DNA of 64,000 nucleotides from Aliiroseovarius sp. M344 (GCF_025140835.1 NZ_CP081153.1:2542001-2606000); one strand, 5' to 3'; positions 27,284 through 37,392 are shown, numbered from the stretch's first letter. Numbers and translations: made by a program. Notes: generated by a model from the sequence alone, not told the origin.

Positions 27284-29364
27284 TGCCTGCACTCAAGGAT
27301 ATTTTTCACCCGACCATCCTGCTTGCGCTGGCACTGATGGCGATCATCGTCATGATGATCCTGCCAATGCCCGCTTGGGTATTGGATGTAGGTCTTGCCG
27401 CGTCATTCGCGTTGGCAATCCTGATGTTCACAGTGACGCTGTTCATCGAACGGCCATTGGATTTCTCAGCCTTTCCGACGGTATTGCTTGCCTCTTTGAT
27501 GCTGCGTCTGTCTTTAAACGTATCGTCAACCAAACTGATCATCGGACAGGGTCATACCGGCACGTCTGCCGCAGGCAGTGTCATCGAAGGCTTCGCCAGT
27601 TTTGTGATGGGTGGCAGTATTTTACTAGGCCTTGTCGTGTTTTGCGTGCTCTTGATTGTGAATTTCATCGTGATCACCAAAGGCGCGGCTAGGATGGCCG
27701 AAGTCGGCGCCCGGTTCGCGTTGGACGGTATGCCCGGCAAGCAACTAGCCATCGACAGTGACATGTCAGCGGGCGCGATCGATCACACAGAGGCCAAAGC
27801 GCGCCGCGAGAAAGAGCAAGCTGAAACCACATTTTTCGGCTCGCTTGATGGTGCGTCGAAATTCGTTAAAGGCGACGCTATCGCGGGTCTTTTGATCACC
27901 TTTCTGAACCTTGTGATGGGGTTGGTCATCGGTGTGGTCGTGCATGACATGGAGATCGCCCACGCTTTCCAAACTTACGCGATTTTAACTGTCGGTGACG
28001 GGTTGGTCACGCAGATACCCGCGGTGGTGATATCCATCGCGTCAGCGCTTTTACTGGCGCGGGGTGGCACGTCGGGGTCGACGGATCTGGCGCTTTTCTC
28101 ACAGCTTGGCAAATACCCTTCGGCATTGGCGACGGTGGCTGTCCTGATGGCCCTTTTTGGTTTGGTTCCAGGGTTGCCGTTTGTCCCGTTCATTTTAGGC
28201 GCGATTGCACTGGGGGCTGCGTCTTGGAAAGGGCGTCAGGTGCAGATGTTGAAAGCGCAAGAAGCCGACGCCGAACTGGTCGAAATCGACAAGTTGCCGC
28301 AGAAAGAAAGCCTCGGCGACATCCTAGATCTTGACGACATACACGTCGAGTTTGCACCTGACCTGGTGGCAATGGTCTTGGATCCAGCCACAGGGCTGGA
28401 CGCGCGTATTGCGAGCATTCGAAACCATATTGCGGGGTCGTTTGGGTTGATCCTTCCCGAAATCCGACTAACCGACAACAGCACGCTCCCGCAGGGCACC
28501 TACGCCATTAAAATTCAGGGCGTCGAGCAGGCACGCAATATCTTGCGAACGGACTGCGCGTTGGTCATCTTGTCAGGCGGTGACGATAACCTGCCGGATG
28601 GCGAAGACATCAAAGAACCTGTTTACGGCGCTCCTGCCCGCTGGATCAGTGACGACGCGCAAGAGGAGGCCGCCCTGTCGGGGTGCGCGGTCATCGCGCC
28701 CACAGAAGTCCTTGCGACCCACCTTCTTGAGGTGATGAAGCGCAACTTCCCACGTCTTCTTGGTTTCAAGGCGCTGCGCCGCCTTCTGGATGAATTCGTC
28801 AATCTTTCAGACGCTCCACGCGCCGAAGCCAACCGCCGAATGCTGGATGAACTTGTCCCGGAACGAGTGCCGCTGGACCTGTTGCATGCCGTCCTTCGAT
28901 TGCTGCTGGAGGAACGTGTCTCGATCCGCAACTTACCCTTGATTATTGAAAGTATAGCCGAGGCCCGGCCAATGTTCACTTTGCCAGATGCGATCTGCGA
29001 ATACGTTCGACAGCGACTTGGCTTTCAATTGATCGCAGAATTAAAACGAGAGGATGGCACTGTGCCGTTGGTCCAGCTTGCCCCGGAATGGGAAGCAACC
29101 TTTCAAACGCATCAGCTTGATGGCGATCGCGGCGGTGACGTCGCTTTGCCGCCCGAGGAATTTAACAGGCTGGCAAATTCCGTTGCCGACAAAATCGCCC
29201 GCGCTGGCGAAAGTGGTATATACCCCGCTGTCGTCACATCATCGCGGCGACGGCGTTTTCTGAAAACGGTTCTGTCCGCCAAGGGTATCGCAAACCCTGT
29301 GCTGTCATTTGAGGAAATCGGGACAGAGGCCAAACCCTCACTGGTCGGGATGATCCCGGCATGA
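27283..29364 (+). CDS. flhA: Flagellar type III export protein FlhA
   Basis: 693-residue inner-membrane ring of the export gate. Eight transmembrane segments are in the first ~320 residues, with the FHIPEP-family signatures LRLSLNVSSTKLII and GDAIAGLLITFLNLVMG. The cytoplasmic C-domain (about 350-693) binds chaperone-substrate complexes. CAGGAG at 27268-27273 lies 9 bases before the ATG at 27283, which overlaps the transglycosylase stop (TAATG). fliR follows with a 4-base overlap. Confidence 0.98.
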   Translation: MPALKDIFHPTILLALALMAIIVMMILPMPAWVLDVGLAASFALAILMFTVTLFIERPLDFSAFPTVLLASLMLRLSLNVSSTKLIIGQGHTGTSAAGSVIEGFASFVMGGSILLGLVVFCVLLIVNFIVITKGAARMAEVGARFALDGMPGKQLAIDSDMSAGAIDHTEAKARREKEQAETTFFGSLDGASKFVKGDAIAGLLITFLNLVMGLVIGVVVHDMEIAHAFQTYAILTVGDGLVTQIPAVVISIASALLLARGGTSGSTDLALFSQLGKYPSALATVAVLMALFGLVPGLPFVPFILGAIALGAASWKGRQVQMLKAQEADAELVEIDKLPQKESLGDILDLDDIHVEFAPDLVAMVLDPATGLDARIASIRNHIAGSFGLILPEIRLTDNSTLPQGTYAIKIQGVEQARNILRTDCALVILSGGDDNLPDGEDIKEPVYGAPARWISDDAQEEAALSGCAVIAPTEVLATHLLEVMKRNFPRLLGFKALRRLLDEFVNLSDAPRAEANRRMLDELVPERVPLDLLHAVLRLLLEERVSIRNLPLIIESIAEARPMFTLPDAICEYVRQRLGFQLIAELKREDGTVPLVQLAPEWEATFQTHQLDGDRGGDVALPPEEFNRLANSVADKIARAGESGIYPAVVTSSRRRRFLKTVLSAKGIANPVLSFEEIGTEAKPSLVGMIPA

Positions 29365-30134
29365 TCGACGCGCTGGCACAAATATCCGACCTGACGCAAA
29401 ACCTGTTGCAGTTCGGCATGGTTGTCTTTTTGCGGGTCGGCGCGGCAATGGCGGTTCTGCCAGCATTCGGCGAGAGATCCGTGCCGGCGCGTGTGCGATT
29501 GTTTCTGGCATTTGCGTTTACGGTGATCGTCGCCCCTGTTGTCGCCCCCGAAGTCTCGGTTGCCACGCTGCTGCCCAATCTTGGACTGCTCTATATCTCT
29601 GAACCGGTGATCGGGCTGGGGTTTGGTATTGCCATCCGTCTCTTGATCATGGCGCTACAGGTTGCAGGCAGCATTGCGGCCCAATCAACGTCGCTGGCCC
29701 AACTGATGGGTGGGGCGAACGCCGACCCGCAGCCCGCCATCGGGCATGTTCTGCTGGTGGCGGGGCTCGCATTGGCCGTGATGCTGGGTCTACACGTCAA
29801 GCTGGCAGAAGGTCTGATCCTGACCTATCGCGTTTTTCCTGTGGGTCAGTTGCCAGAGGCACAGGCCTTCTCGGATTGGGGCATCGCGCAGGTGGCCGGG
29901 GCTTTTTCGCTGGCCTTCGCGCTGGCGGCACCCTTCGTCATCGTTTCATTACTCTACAACGTGGCACTTGGGGTCATCAACCGGGCCATGCCCCAACTGA
30001 TGGTCGCATTTGTCGGCGCACCCGCGATCACTGCGGGCGGCTTAATTCTGCTGCTTCTGACGGCCCCCTTATTGCTGCCGGTCTGGCAAGCGGCGCTTGA
30101 GGTAACTTTGGCCAATCCGTTCGGAGGTTGGTGA
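29361..30134 (+). CDS. fliR: Flagellar type III export protein FliR
   Basis: 257-residue integral membrane protein of the FliPQR export gate, with about six hydrophobic segments (LLQFGMVVFLRVGAAMAVLPAFGER near the start, AGGLILLLLTAPLLLPVW near the end). The family signature EPVIGLGFGIAIRLLIMALQVAG is present. The start overlaps flhA by 4 bases (ATGA), and the stop overlaps the flhB start by one base, so flhA-fliR-flhB are translationally coupled. Confidence 0.96.
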   Translation: MIDALAQISDLTQNLLQFGMVVFLRVGAAMAVLPAFGERSVPARVRLFLAFAFTVIVAPVVAPEVSVATLLPNLGLLYISEPVIGLGFGIAIRLLIMALQVAGSIAAQSTSLAQLMGGANADPQPAIGHVLLVAGLALAVMLGLHVKLAEGLILTYRVFPVGQLPEAQAFSDWGIAQVAGAFSLAFALAAPFVIVSLLYNVALGVINRAMPQLMVAFVGAPAITAGGLILLLLTAPLLLPVWQAALEVTLANPFGGW

Positions 30135-31228
30135 TGTCGGACACGGAAGACTACGACAGCAAACAACATGAGCCAACACAAAAGAAACTGGATGACGCCC
30201 GGCGGCGGGGCGAGGTCGCGCGCTCTGCTGACCTGAACACGGCAATCTCTTATCTGGCCCTCTTGCTCGTCGCGACGTCTATCGGGTCTGCAAGCCTGAA
30301 AGGTCTGGGCGCACTTCTTGCTGGATCCCTTGCGCGATCAGACCAGATTTCTGAGGCCATCTTTCATGGTGGCGCCCCCTTCACCGCGTCTCTTCTGACG
30401 GGCATTGGTCAACATGTAGCGCCTTGGCTATTTGCGCCCGCTTTGGCCGTTCTGCTTCTAACGATTGCCACGCGCAGTTTCGTCGTCGCGCCGGAAAAAC
30501 TGCAACCGAAACTGAACCGGTTGTCCTTGATCTCAAACGCCAAGAACAAGTTTGGCCGGTCAGGTTTGTTTGAATTTGCGAAAAGCTTTGTGAAATTGAC
30601 AATCTATGCGCTTGTGCTGGGTGTTTTCATCTGGATGAACCTTCCGGAAATGCTTGCAACCATGTCGTTGAGCGCAGGAATGACGACTGTTGTCTTGCTG
30701 GACCTGTGTGTCGAATTTTTCGCCCTTGTTCTGTTGGTTGCACTCATCATCGGCGGCATCGACTATTTCTGGCAACATCATGAACATCTGCGGAAAAACC
30801 GCATGTCCCACAAGGACCTGATGGACGAAATGAAGCAGAACGAAGGTGATCCGCATATGAAAGCCCAGCGTCGGCAAAAGGGCTATGACATCGCGATGAA
30901 CCAGATGCTGGCCGACGTTCCAGAAGCCGACGTGATTGTCGTGAACCCCACACATTATGCGGTGGCTTTGAAATGGTCCCGCATGCCCGGTGCGGCGCCG
31001 ATCTGTGTTGCGAAAGGCGTGGACAAAATCGCCGGGCGAATCCGCGAGGTGGCCAACGAAAACGGTGTTCCTATTCACAGCGACCCGCCGACAGCACGCG
31101 CCCTTTTCGCTACGGTCGAGATTGGTGACGAGATACCACAGGACCAGTACAAGGCTGTCGCTGCCGCGATCCGCTTCGCCGAGAAGATGCGCAAACGCGC
31201 GCGCGGCATGTTCGAGGCGAACACATGA
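30134..31228 (+). CDS. flhB: Flagellar type III export switch protein FlhB
   Basis: 364-residue export-gate protein that switches export from rod/hook to filament substrates. Four transmembrane segments are in the first ~215 residues, then a cytoplasmic C-domain with the autocleavage motif NPTH (in VVNPTHYAVALKW) near residue 270. The N-terminus has the typical QHEPTQKKLDDARRRGEVARS. The ATG at 30134 was chosen over the GTG two codons upstream. The following coiled-coil gene overlaps by 4 bases. Confidence 0.97.
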   Translation: MSDTEDYDSKQHEPTQKKLDDARRRGEVARSADLNTAISYLALLLVATSIGSASLKGLGALLAGSLARSDQISEAIFHGGAPFTASLLTGIGQHVAPWLFAPALAVLLLTIATRSFVVAPEKLQPKLNRLSLISNAKNKFGRSGLFEFAKSFVKLTIYALVLGVFIWMNLPEMLATMSLSAGMTTVVLLDLCVEFFALVLLVALIIGGIDYFWQHHEHLRKNRMSHKDLMDEMKQNEGDPHMKAQRRQKGYDIAMNQMLADVPEADVIVVNPTHYAVALKWSRMPGAAPICVAKGVDKIAGRIREVANENGVPIHSDPPTARALFATVEIGDEIPQDQYKAVAAAIRFAEKMRKRARGMFEANT

Positions 31229-31632
31229 GCAACCCGCTCACCGATTTGCGCGCGTTGGCTGCAATGCAACACGAGGCTGCCATGTCCAACCTATCGCGTC
31301 ACAATCGCATGATCCTGACCCTGGAAGACCAAATTGCACAGCTGCGCGCGCGGCTTTACGCGACCCCCACCGCTGAGGGCGACGACGGCTTGTCGCTGTC
31401 GCTGACCAGCGGGCATTACGACACTTGGCAGCGCTGGGCAGAGCGGGAACTGGCGGCGCTCAATGCAGAACTGGCCCGCGAACGGGCTGAACGCGAGAGT
31501 TTTGTCTTATCGGCCAAACGCGCCTTTGGCCGGAAGTCTGCAACCGATGCCTTGTTAAAGAAATACAAAGCCGAGAAACGGATCGCCGCGCGGAAGCGGT
31601 TGGAACACGATGCGGCAAACGATCAGAGGTAA
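31225..31632 (+). CDS. Uncharacterised coiled-coil protein after flhB (FliJ-like candidate)
   Basis: 135 residues, almost entirely helical and charged, with heptad-like stretches at about 25-45 and 73-130 and a basic end. No transmembrane segment or signal peptide. Its start overlaps flhB by 4 bases, so it is the last gene of the flagellar operon. Length and composition resemble FliJ/YscO-type proteins, which couple the export ATPase to FlhA, but those families have almost no conserved residues, so this is inference. Confidence 0.7.
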   Translation: MSNPLTDLRALAAMQHEAAMSNLSRHNRMILTLEDQIAQLRARLYATPTAEGDDGLSLSLTSGHYDTWQRWAERELAALNAELARERAERESFVLSAKRAFGRKSATDALLKKYKAEKRIAARKRLEHDAANDQR

Positions 31633-31734
31633 GAAACCTCTTTCCTTTTGACCCCCACCGGTCTATAGGCACGGCTTCAACTGCGGGGCTTACACCCTTG
31701 GAGGATTCCCGCATCAACAAACTGGAGAATTTCC

Positions 31735-32391
31735 ATGGCAAAACAGATTCCTGATCTTGACGCCACGGTACGGACGGGGACAGGCAAGGGGGCCGCTCGT
31801 CAAGCTCGCCGCGAAGGCTTGGTACCGGGTATCGTGTATGGTGGTGGTGAAGACCCGCTGCCGATCAACATCCCCTTCAACGACCTGCTGAAAAAGCTGA
31901 AAGCTGGCCGTTTCCTTTCGACACTTTGGAACCTGAAAGTAGACGGCCACGATGACTTCCGCGTCATCTGCCGCAACGTTCAGCGTGACGTCGTGAAGGA
32001 CCTTCCGACCCATCTTGACCTGATGCGCCTGCACCGCAACACGCGGATCAGCCTGTTCATTCACGTTGAGTTCGCCAACGAAGAAGAAGCACCCGGCCTG
32101 AAAAAAGGTGGCGTGCTGACCGTTGTTCGCCCAGAAGTCGAACTGAACGTTCTTGCCGGTGAGATCCCTGAGCAGATCGTTGTCGACCTGACTGGCCGCG
32201 AAGTCGGCGATGTCATTCACATCTCGGATGTGGATCTGCCGAAAGGTGCAAAAGTCACCGTTGACCGTGATTTCGTAATCGCCAACATCTCGGCTCCAAG
32301 CTCGCTGCGTTCTGCGGATGACGAAGAAGAAGAGACAGAAGAGGTCGCACCAGACGAAGTCGAAGCGACTGAAATGAAGTCTGAAGAATAA
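31735..32391 (+). CDS. rplY: 50S ribosomal protein L25 / general stress protein Ctc
   Basis: 218-residue 5S rRNA-binding protein of the long, two-domain CTC type. The N-terminal L25 domain (about 1-95) is followed by the TL5 beta-domain (about 96-190) and an acidic tail rich in Glu. The motif [18 protein letters not shown] is typical. TGGAG lies upstream of the ATG at 31735. A strong terminator follows, and pth is the next gene, an order conserved in many bacteria. Confidence 0.96.
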   Translation: MAKQIPDLDATVRTGTGKGAARQARREGLVPGIVYGGGEDPLPINIPFNDLLKKLKAGRFLSTLWNLKVDGHDDFRVICRNVQRDVVKDLPTHLDLMRLHRNTRISLFIHVEFANEEEAPGLKKGGVLTVVRPEVELNVLAGEIPEQIVVDLTGREVGDVIHISDVDLPKGAKVTVDRDFVIANISAPSSLRSADDEEEETEEVAPDEVEATEMKSEE

Positions 32392-32415
32392 GAGCACCGT
32401 TTTGGTGACGGAAAG

Positions 32416-32443
32416 CGGGCCCCATCGGGGCCCGTTTTTTTTT
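32416..32443 (+). terminator. Rho-independent terminator of rplY
   Basis: CGGGCCCC, loop ATC, GGGGCCCG followed by nine Ts. It lies 25 bases after the rplY stop. Confidence 0.95.
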
Positions 32444-32574
32444 GTTATAGCTTCTTATTCAGATTGGTTTCGGGCCAGCGTACCAGCCATTGATTGCAAC
32501 ACCCGCCAGCGCCCACTAATTTACGTGAAATGCCATCCCATCCGGCAGAGAGTGAATGCGCGAAAGGTCAGACC

Positions 32575-33267
32575 ATGAAGTTGTTCGTAGGCTTGGGCAA
32601 TCCCGGCCCGAAATATGCGGGGAACCGCCACAATATCGGGTTTATGGCGCTTGACCGAATCGCAAAAGATCATGGCTTTGCTCCGTGGCGGGGCAAGTTT
32701 CAGGGTGCCGTGACCGAAGGGCGGTTGGGCCGCGAGAAGGTTATACTTCTTAAACCCGAGACATTCATGAACCTGTCTGGCCAGTCGGTGGGTGAAGCGA
32801 TGCGGTTTTACAAACTGACCCCTGACGACATCACTGTATTCCACGATGAACTGGACCTTGCGCCGGGCAAATGCCGCGTCAAACAGGCCGGGGGGCACGC
32901 GGGACATAACGGTTTGCGCTCGCTTCATGCCCATATTGGGCCAGACTATGCCCGCGTGCGTTTGGGCATCGGCCATCCGGGCAACAAAAATGCGGTTTCA
33001 TCCTACGTGTTACGCGACTTTGCCAAGGCCGACCAAGATTGGCTTGAGGATGTTTTGCGTGGCTGTTCGGATGGGGCTGTCGACTTGGCTGAAGGCGACA
33101 GTGGAAAATTCATGAACGCCATCGGACGGCGCGTGAACCCGCCCCGCTCCTCCGCCACGCAACCCAAACCAGAGCCGACCCCCTCCGCGACGCCAGCACC
33201 TGAGAAACCGGCGACACCCGAAGATACGCGTAGCCCGCTGCAGAAACTGATGGACAAGTTTACTTGA
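32575..33267 (+). CDS. pth: Peptidyl-tRNA hydrolase
   Basis: 230-residue cytosolic enzyme that recycles tRNA from prematurely released peptidyl-tRNA. Motifs are VGLGNPGPKYAGNRHNIGF (with the catalytic His), KPETFMNLSG, DELDLAPG and GGHAGHNGLRS. The C-terminal ~40 residues form a Pro/Ala-rich extension (PKPEPTPSATPAPEKP) beyond the usual ~190 residues, ending in a short basic segment. The ATG at 32575 was chosen over longer frames because the family sequence starts there. It overlaps the DUF2332 gene by 4 bases. Confidence 0.96.
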   Translation: MKLFVGLGNPGPKYAGNRHNIGFMALDRIAKDHGFAPWRGKFQGAVTEGRLGREKVILLKPETFMNLSGQSVGEAMRFYKLTPDDITVFHDELDLAPGKCRVKQAGGHAGHNGLRSLHAHIGPDYARVRLGIGHPGNKNAVSSYVLRDFAKADQDWLEDVLRGCSDGAVDLAEGDSGKFMNAIGRRVNPPRSSATQPKPEPTPSATPAPEKPATPEDTRSPLQKLMDKFT

Positions 33268-34286
33268 CCCTGCGCGCTGCACTCAGCCATCAGGCGGAAA
33301 GCAACCGTCAGTTGGGCTCTCCGTTCACGGCCCGTGTTCTGGACCTGCTGGCTGACGGGTTGCAGCCCGGCACGCCGCTTTCCGATCGCATGTTTGATTG
33401 GCCGGGGGATATTGGACCGCGCGGACATTCGCTGCCCTTGCGGTTCTTGGCAGGCCTGCATGCACTGGTTTTGACCGGCAAATGCCCGGAACTCGCCTCG
33501 GTCTATCCACCAAACCCCGCGCCCGACGACGACGCCCTGTGGTCTGCGATCAAAGTCGCACTGCACGACCACGCGGGCAGCCTTGACCGGTGGCTCGACA
33601 ATCCCCCGCAAACAAACGAAGTGCGGCGCGCCGCTGTTCTGGTCGCCGCAGGCCACTGGTTGGCTGCGCGATATGAATTGCCGATACAAATGTATGAACT
33701 GGGGGCAAGCGCCGGGTTGAACCTGATGTGGGACCGCTTCGCGCTGGCATTGCCTGATGGACAGATCGGTGCGCCTGATCCGGTGATCACCCTGACACCT
33801 GACTGGCGCGGCGATCTGCCCACCGGCGAAAGGCCATCTATTACCGCAAGACGCGGCGTCGATCTGATGCCGATGAACGCAAATGATCCGGAAGATGCGT
33901 TGCGTCTGATTTCTTACCTTTGGGCCGATCAGCCGGAACGACTGGCACGCACACGGGCTGTCATCGACATTCTGGATGCGCAAGTCGATGCCGGCGATGC
34001 CGCTGCTTGGCTGGAAAGTCAGCTTCAATCGACGGTGCCTGATCATCTGACATTGGTCTATCACACCATCGCATGGCAATATTTCCCGCCGGAAACCCAG
34101 TCCCGTTGTGCAGCAGCCATTCGTGATGCCTCGCGAAAGGGACCGGTAGCGCATCTGTCGATGGAGGCGGACGAGCGGCTCAGCGAAGGCGCAGCCTTGT
34201 CGCTGACGCTCTGGCCCGAAGGTGAAAAGTTGACGCTTGGTCGTGTCGATTTTCATGGACGATGGGTGCATTGGACGGCACCTTAG
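33264..34286 (+). CDS. DUF2332 family protein
   Basis: 340-residue cytosolic protein matching the DUF2332 family. Marks are PLRFLAGLHALVLTG in the N-terminal third and LPIQMYELGASAGLNLMWDR in the middle, which looks like a SAM-methyltransferase motif I. HLTLVYHTIAWQYFP and VHWTAP are in the C-terminal part. Function is unknown. The start codon is TTG, overlapping the pth stop in TTGA, so it is translationally coupled to pth. Confidence 0.85.
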   Translation: MTLRAALSHQAESNRQLGSPFTARVLDLLADGLQPGTPLSDRMFDWPGDIGPRGHSLPLRFLAGLHALVLTGKCPELASVYPPNPAPDDDALWSAIKVALHDHAGSLDRWLDNPPQTNEVRRAAVLVAAGHWLAARYELPIQMYELGASAGLNLMWDRFALALPDGQIGAPDPVITLTPDWRGDLPTGERPSITARRGVDLMPMNANDPEDALRLISYLWADQPERLARTRAVIDILDAQVDAGDAAAWLESQLQSTVPDHLTLVYHTIAWQYFPPETQSRCAAAIRDASRKGPVAHLSMEADERLSEGAALSLTLWPEGEKLTLGRVDFHGRWVHWTAP

Positions 34287-34306
34287 CCAAAAAACCGAGG
34301 GTCCTC

Positions 34307-35473
34307 ATGCGTATCATCCTGAAGCGACTGGCGCAGATTCTGCTGGTCATTCTTTTGTTGGCCATCGTCGCCGCGATTTGGAAACGCGAAGAGGTCGGCA
34401 GATTGCTGGCCGTGAACTCCTTGTTTTCAGAGGAAAAGATCGTTCACAACTTTTCGAACATGGAACGTGCGTTCCTGACGAAAGCCATGTCACGTGGCAC
34501 AGGCGAGGTTAGCCCCCTGCCCGTTGGCGCGCCGATCACGCTGCCGGAAGGTGCGCAAGACTGGATCACCGACCGTGCCGTGACTGCGCTGGTCGTCCTG
34601 AAAGACGGCGAGGTCCGTCATGAAAGCTATCACCTTGGCACGTCGCCCGAGGATCGCCGGATCAGTTGGTCGGTCGCCAAAAGTTTTCTGTCTGCGCTGA
34701 CGGGTATCGTCTTGGAACAAGGTGCAATTGCATCGCTGGACGATCCGGTGGAGCGATATGTGCCCGAACTTAAAGGCAGCGCTTATGAAGGGGCGACCCT
34801 CCGCAATGTGCTGAACATGTCATCCGGTGTCGTCTTCAACGAGGATTATCTGGACTTCAATTCAGATATCAACCGCATGGGCCGTGTGTTGGCCTTGGGC
34901 CAGTCGATGGATGATTTTGCCGCCGGTCTAAGCGTAACTTTTGCCGCCCCGGGCGAGACTTGGAAATATGTCTCGATCGACACGCATATCGTCGGGATGG
35001 TGATCCGGGGCGCAACCGGGCAAACCATTCCGGACTTGCTGGAACGCTACATCGTGCAACCGATGGGGTTCGAGGCCGACCCCCTCTATATCACCGACGG
35101 CCACGGCGCGGCGTTTGTCTTGGGGGGCCTGAACCTGCGCGCCCGTGACTATGCCCGTTTTGGACAGATGTTCCTGCAGGGTGGCACTTGGAATGGCACC
35201 CAGATCGTGCCCGCAGATTGGGTGGCCGCATCCACCACACCGTCAGCCCCAACGGCCAGCGGCGAGCAGAAATATGGCTATCAATGGTGGATGGCGCCCG
35301 ACGCGCCCGAAGGTGAATATTTCGCTCGCGGCATCTATGGCCAATATATCTTTATCGACAGTGCACGTGGTGTCGTAATTGCCACCAACGGGGCAGATCG
35401 CGGGTTCCGCGAAGACGGTATCAATGACACCAACATCGCCATGTTCCGCGCGATCGCCGCGTCAATGGATTAA
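34307..35473 (+). CDS. Serine hydrolase of the beta-lactamase / class C family
   Basis: 388 residues. An N-terminal membrane anchor (LAQILLVILLLAIVAAIW, about 8-25) precedes a periplasmic beta-lactamase-fold domain. The SxxK motif is SVAK at about 122-125. A Y-x-S motif (KYVSID) lies near 223, and the downstream region holds the QWWM and GIYGQYIFI segments of the family. It may be an esterase, amidase or peptidase; true beta-lactamase activity is not implied. GAGG precedes the ATG at 34307. It converges on trpB with a 7-bp gap. Confidence 0.87.
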   Translation: MRIILKRLAQILLVILLLAIVAAIWKREEVGRLLAVNSLFSEEKIVHNFSNMERAFLTKAMSRGTGEVSPLPVGAPITLPEGAQDWITDRAVTALVVLKDGEVRHESYHLGTSPEDRRISWSVAKSFLSALTGIVLEQGAIASLDDPVERYVPELKGSAYEGATLRNVLNMSSGVVFNEDYLDFNSDINRMGRVLALGQSMDDFAAGLSVTFAAPGETWKYVSIDTHIVGMVIRGATGQTIPDLLERYIVQPMGFEADPLYITDGHGAAFVLGGLNLRARDYARFGQMFLQGGTWNGTQIVPADWVAASTTPSAPTASGEQKYGYQWWMAPDAPEGEYFARGIYGQYIFIDSARGVVIATNGADRGFREDGINDTNIAMFRAIAASMD

Positions 35474-35480
35474 GCCTGTG

Positions 35481-36728
35481 TCAGTTGGCGCTGCGACCTT
35501 CCGTGTCTGACATGTCGAAACCCAGATATTTGGCGACGGTATAGATATCCTTGTCGCCACGTCCGCACATGTTCATACAGATGATGTGGTCCTTCGGCAG
35601 GTCTGGCGCGATCTTGGCGACATGCGCCAATGCATGACAGGGTTCCAGCGCCGGGATAATCCCTTCTGTCTCGCAACACAGCTGGAACGCATCCAGAGCT
35701 TCCTTGTCAGTAATCGCGACATATTCGGCGCGGCCGATTTCGTGCAACCAGGAATGCTCCGGCCCGATGCCGGGATAATCCAGTCCCGCCGAGATCGAGT
35801 ATCCGTCAAGGATCTGACCATCATCATCTTGCAGCAGGAAGGTGCGGTTGCCATGCAGAACGCCGGGGCGTCCACCAGTCAGCGAGGCGCAATGCTCCAT
35901 GTTATCGTTGACGCCTTTGCCGCCAGCTTCCACGCCGATAATGCGCACGCTGTCGTCGTCAAGGAACGGATAGAAAAGTCCAATGGCGTTTGAGCCACCA
36001 CCGATGGCGGCGATGATCGTGTCAGGCAGCCGGCCCTCGGCGGCTTGCATCTGTTCTTTCGCTTCTTTGCCAATGATCGACTGGAAGTCGCGCACCATCG
36101 CCGGATAAGGGTGCGGACCGGCTGCAGTACCGATGCAATAGAACGTGTCTGACACGTTTGTCACCCAGTCGCGCAGCGCGTCGTTCATCGCGTCTTTCAG
36201 CGTGCCGCGACCCGAGCTGACAGGGATCACCTCGGCCCCCAGAAGACGCATGCGGAACACGTTCGGCGCCTGCCGCTGAACGTCATGGGCGCCCATATAG
36301 ACGATACATTTCAGACCGAACTTGGCGCAGACCGTCGCCGTGGCAACGCCGTGCTGTCCTGCCCCGGTTTCCGCAATAATCCGCTTCTTGCCCATCCGGC
36401 GAGCCAACAAAATCTGACCCAACACGTTGTTGATCTTATGCGCGCCGGTGTGGTTCAACTCGTCGCGTTTCAGATAGATCTTCGCACCCCCCAAACGCTC
36501 GGTCAGGGTTTCGGCGAAATAAAGCGGGCTGGGCCGACCGACATAATGGGTCCAGAGGTATTGCATCTCGGCCCAGAAACTATCGTCGGTCTTGGCTTTC
36601 TCATACTCGGCTTCAAGGTCGAGGATCAGCGGCATCAGGGTTTCGGACACGAAACGCCCGCCGAAATCACCAAACCGGCCCTTCTCGTCCGGGCCGTTCA
36701 TGAAGCTGTTGAAAAGATCGTTGGCCAT
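35481..36728 (-). CDS. trpB: Tryptophan synthase beta subunit
   Basis: 415-residue PLP enzyme that condenses indole and serine to tryptophan, working as an alpha2-beta2 complex with TrpA. The PLP lysine is in [12 protein letters not shown]; substrate and cofactor motifs are [13 protein letters not shown] and IGGGSNAIG. The ATG at 36728 ([12 protein letters not shown]) was chosen because the longer frame has no family sequence. It follows trpF with a 13-bp gap; trpA is not in this window. A trpF-trpB pair is usual for Rhodobacterales. Confidence 0.98.
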   Translation of the reverse strand: MANDLFNSFMNGPDEKGRFGDFGGRFVSETLMPLILDLEAEYEKAKTDDSFWAEMQYLWTHYVGRPSPLYFAETLTERLGGAKIYLKRDELNHTGAHKINNVLGQILLARRMGKKRIIAETGAGQHGVATATVCAKFGLKCIVYMGAHDVQRQAPNVFRMRLLGAEVIPVSSGRGTLKDAMNDALRDWVTNVSDTFYCIGTAAGPHPYPAMVRDFQSIIGKEAKEQMQAAEGRLPDTIIAAIGGGSNAIGLFYPFLDDDSVRIIGVEAGGKGVNDNMEHCASLTGGRPGVLHGNRTFLLQDDDGQILDGYSISAGLDYPGIGPEHSWLHEIGRAEYVAITDKEALDAFQLCCETEGIIPALEPCHALAHVAKIAPDLPKDHIICMNMCGRGDKDIYTVAKYLGFDMSDTEGRSAN

Positions 36729-36741
36729 GGGCTCACTCCCC

Positions 36742-37386
36742 CTATGCGGCAGCCTGTGCGGCGGCACAAAAGGCCGCGATCAGTCTCTCATCCTTGATCC
36801 CCGGCGCAGTTTCAACCCCTGACGACACATCCACTTGTTTTGCGCCAGTTAAACGGGCCGCTTCGGCGACGTTCTCCGGTGTCAAACCACCGGCCAACAT
36901 CCACGGGCAAGGCCAATATTTCCGTTGCACCAGTCGCCAGTCGAAGGTGATCCCATTGCCCCCGGGCAGATCAGCGCCCTTGGGTGCTTTTGCATCTATC
37001 AACAATTGATCCGCGACCGGCGCGTAAAGATCAATCTGGGCGACATCGTCCGGCCCGGCAATACCGATTGCCTTCATAACCGGCAGGCCAAACCGGGCTT
37101 TGACTTCGGCCACCCGCCGGGGGCTTTCCGATCCGTGTAGTTGAAGCATATCGACGGTGGTCTCACGAACGATCTGGTCCAAGGTCGCGTCATCGGCATT
37201 GACCGTTAGCGCGACTTTCGCAATGCCGATTGGCACATCGACCATCAACGCCGCCGCATCAAGCAGGCTGACATGACGCGGGCTTTTCGGAAAGAAGACG
37301 AAACCAAGATAGCGTGCGCCCGCATTGGATGCCGCCATCACATGGCGGGGCTCTTTCAGCCCGCAGATTTTGACTGTGGTGCCCAT
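36742..37386 (-). CDS. trpF: Phosphoribosylanthranilate isomerase
   Basis: 214-residue TIM-barrel enzyme of tryptophan synthesis that isomerises N-(5-phosphoribosyl)anthranilate. The catalytic KICGLKEP near the N-terminus, LQLHGSES and the C-terminal phosphate-binding [10 protein letters not shown] and DVSSGVE motifs are present. It follows the lapA gene after 6 bases and precedes trpB, all on the same strand, so the three are likely one transcript. Confidence 0.97.
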   Translation of the reverse strand: MGTTVKICGLKEPRHVMAASNAGARYLGFVFFPKSPRHVSLLDAAALMVDVPIGIAKVALTVNADDATLDQIVRETTVDMLQLHGSESPRRVAEVKARFGLPVMKAIGIAGPDDVAQIDLYAPVADQLLIDAKAPKGADLPGGNGITFDWRLVQRKYWPCPWMLAGGLTPENVAEAARLTGAKQVDVSSGVETAPGIKDERLIAAFCAAAQAAA

Positions 37387-37392
37387 GGGCGA

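Noticed and set aside
31633-31734. Sigma-70 promoter for rplY at TTGACC ... TATAGG
   Set aside because: The two boxes are only about 10 bases apart, too close for a standard promoter.
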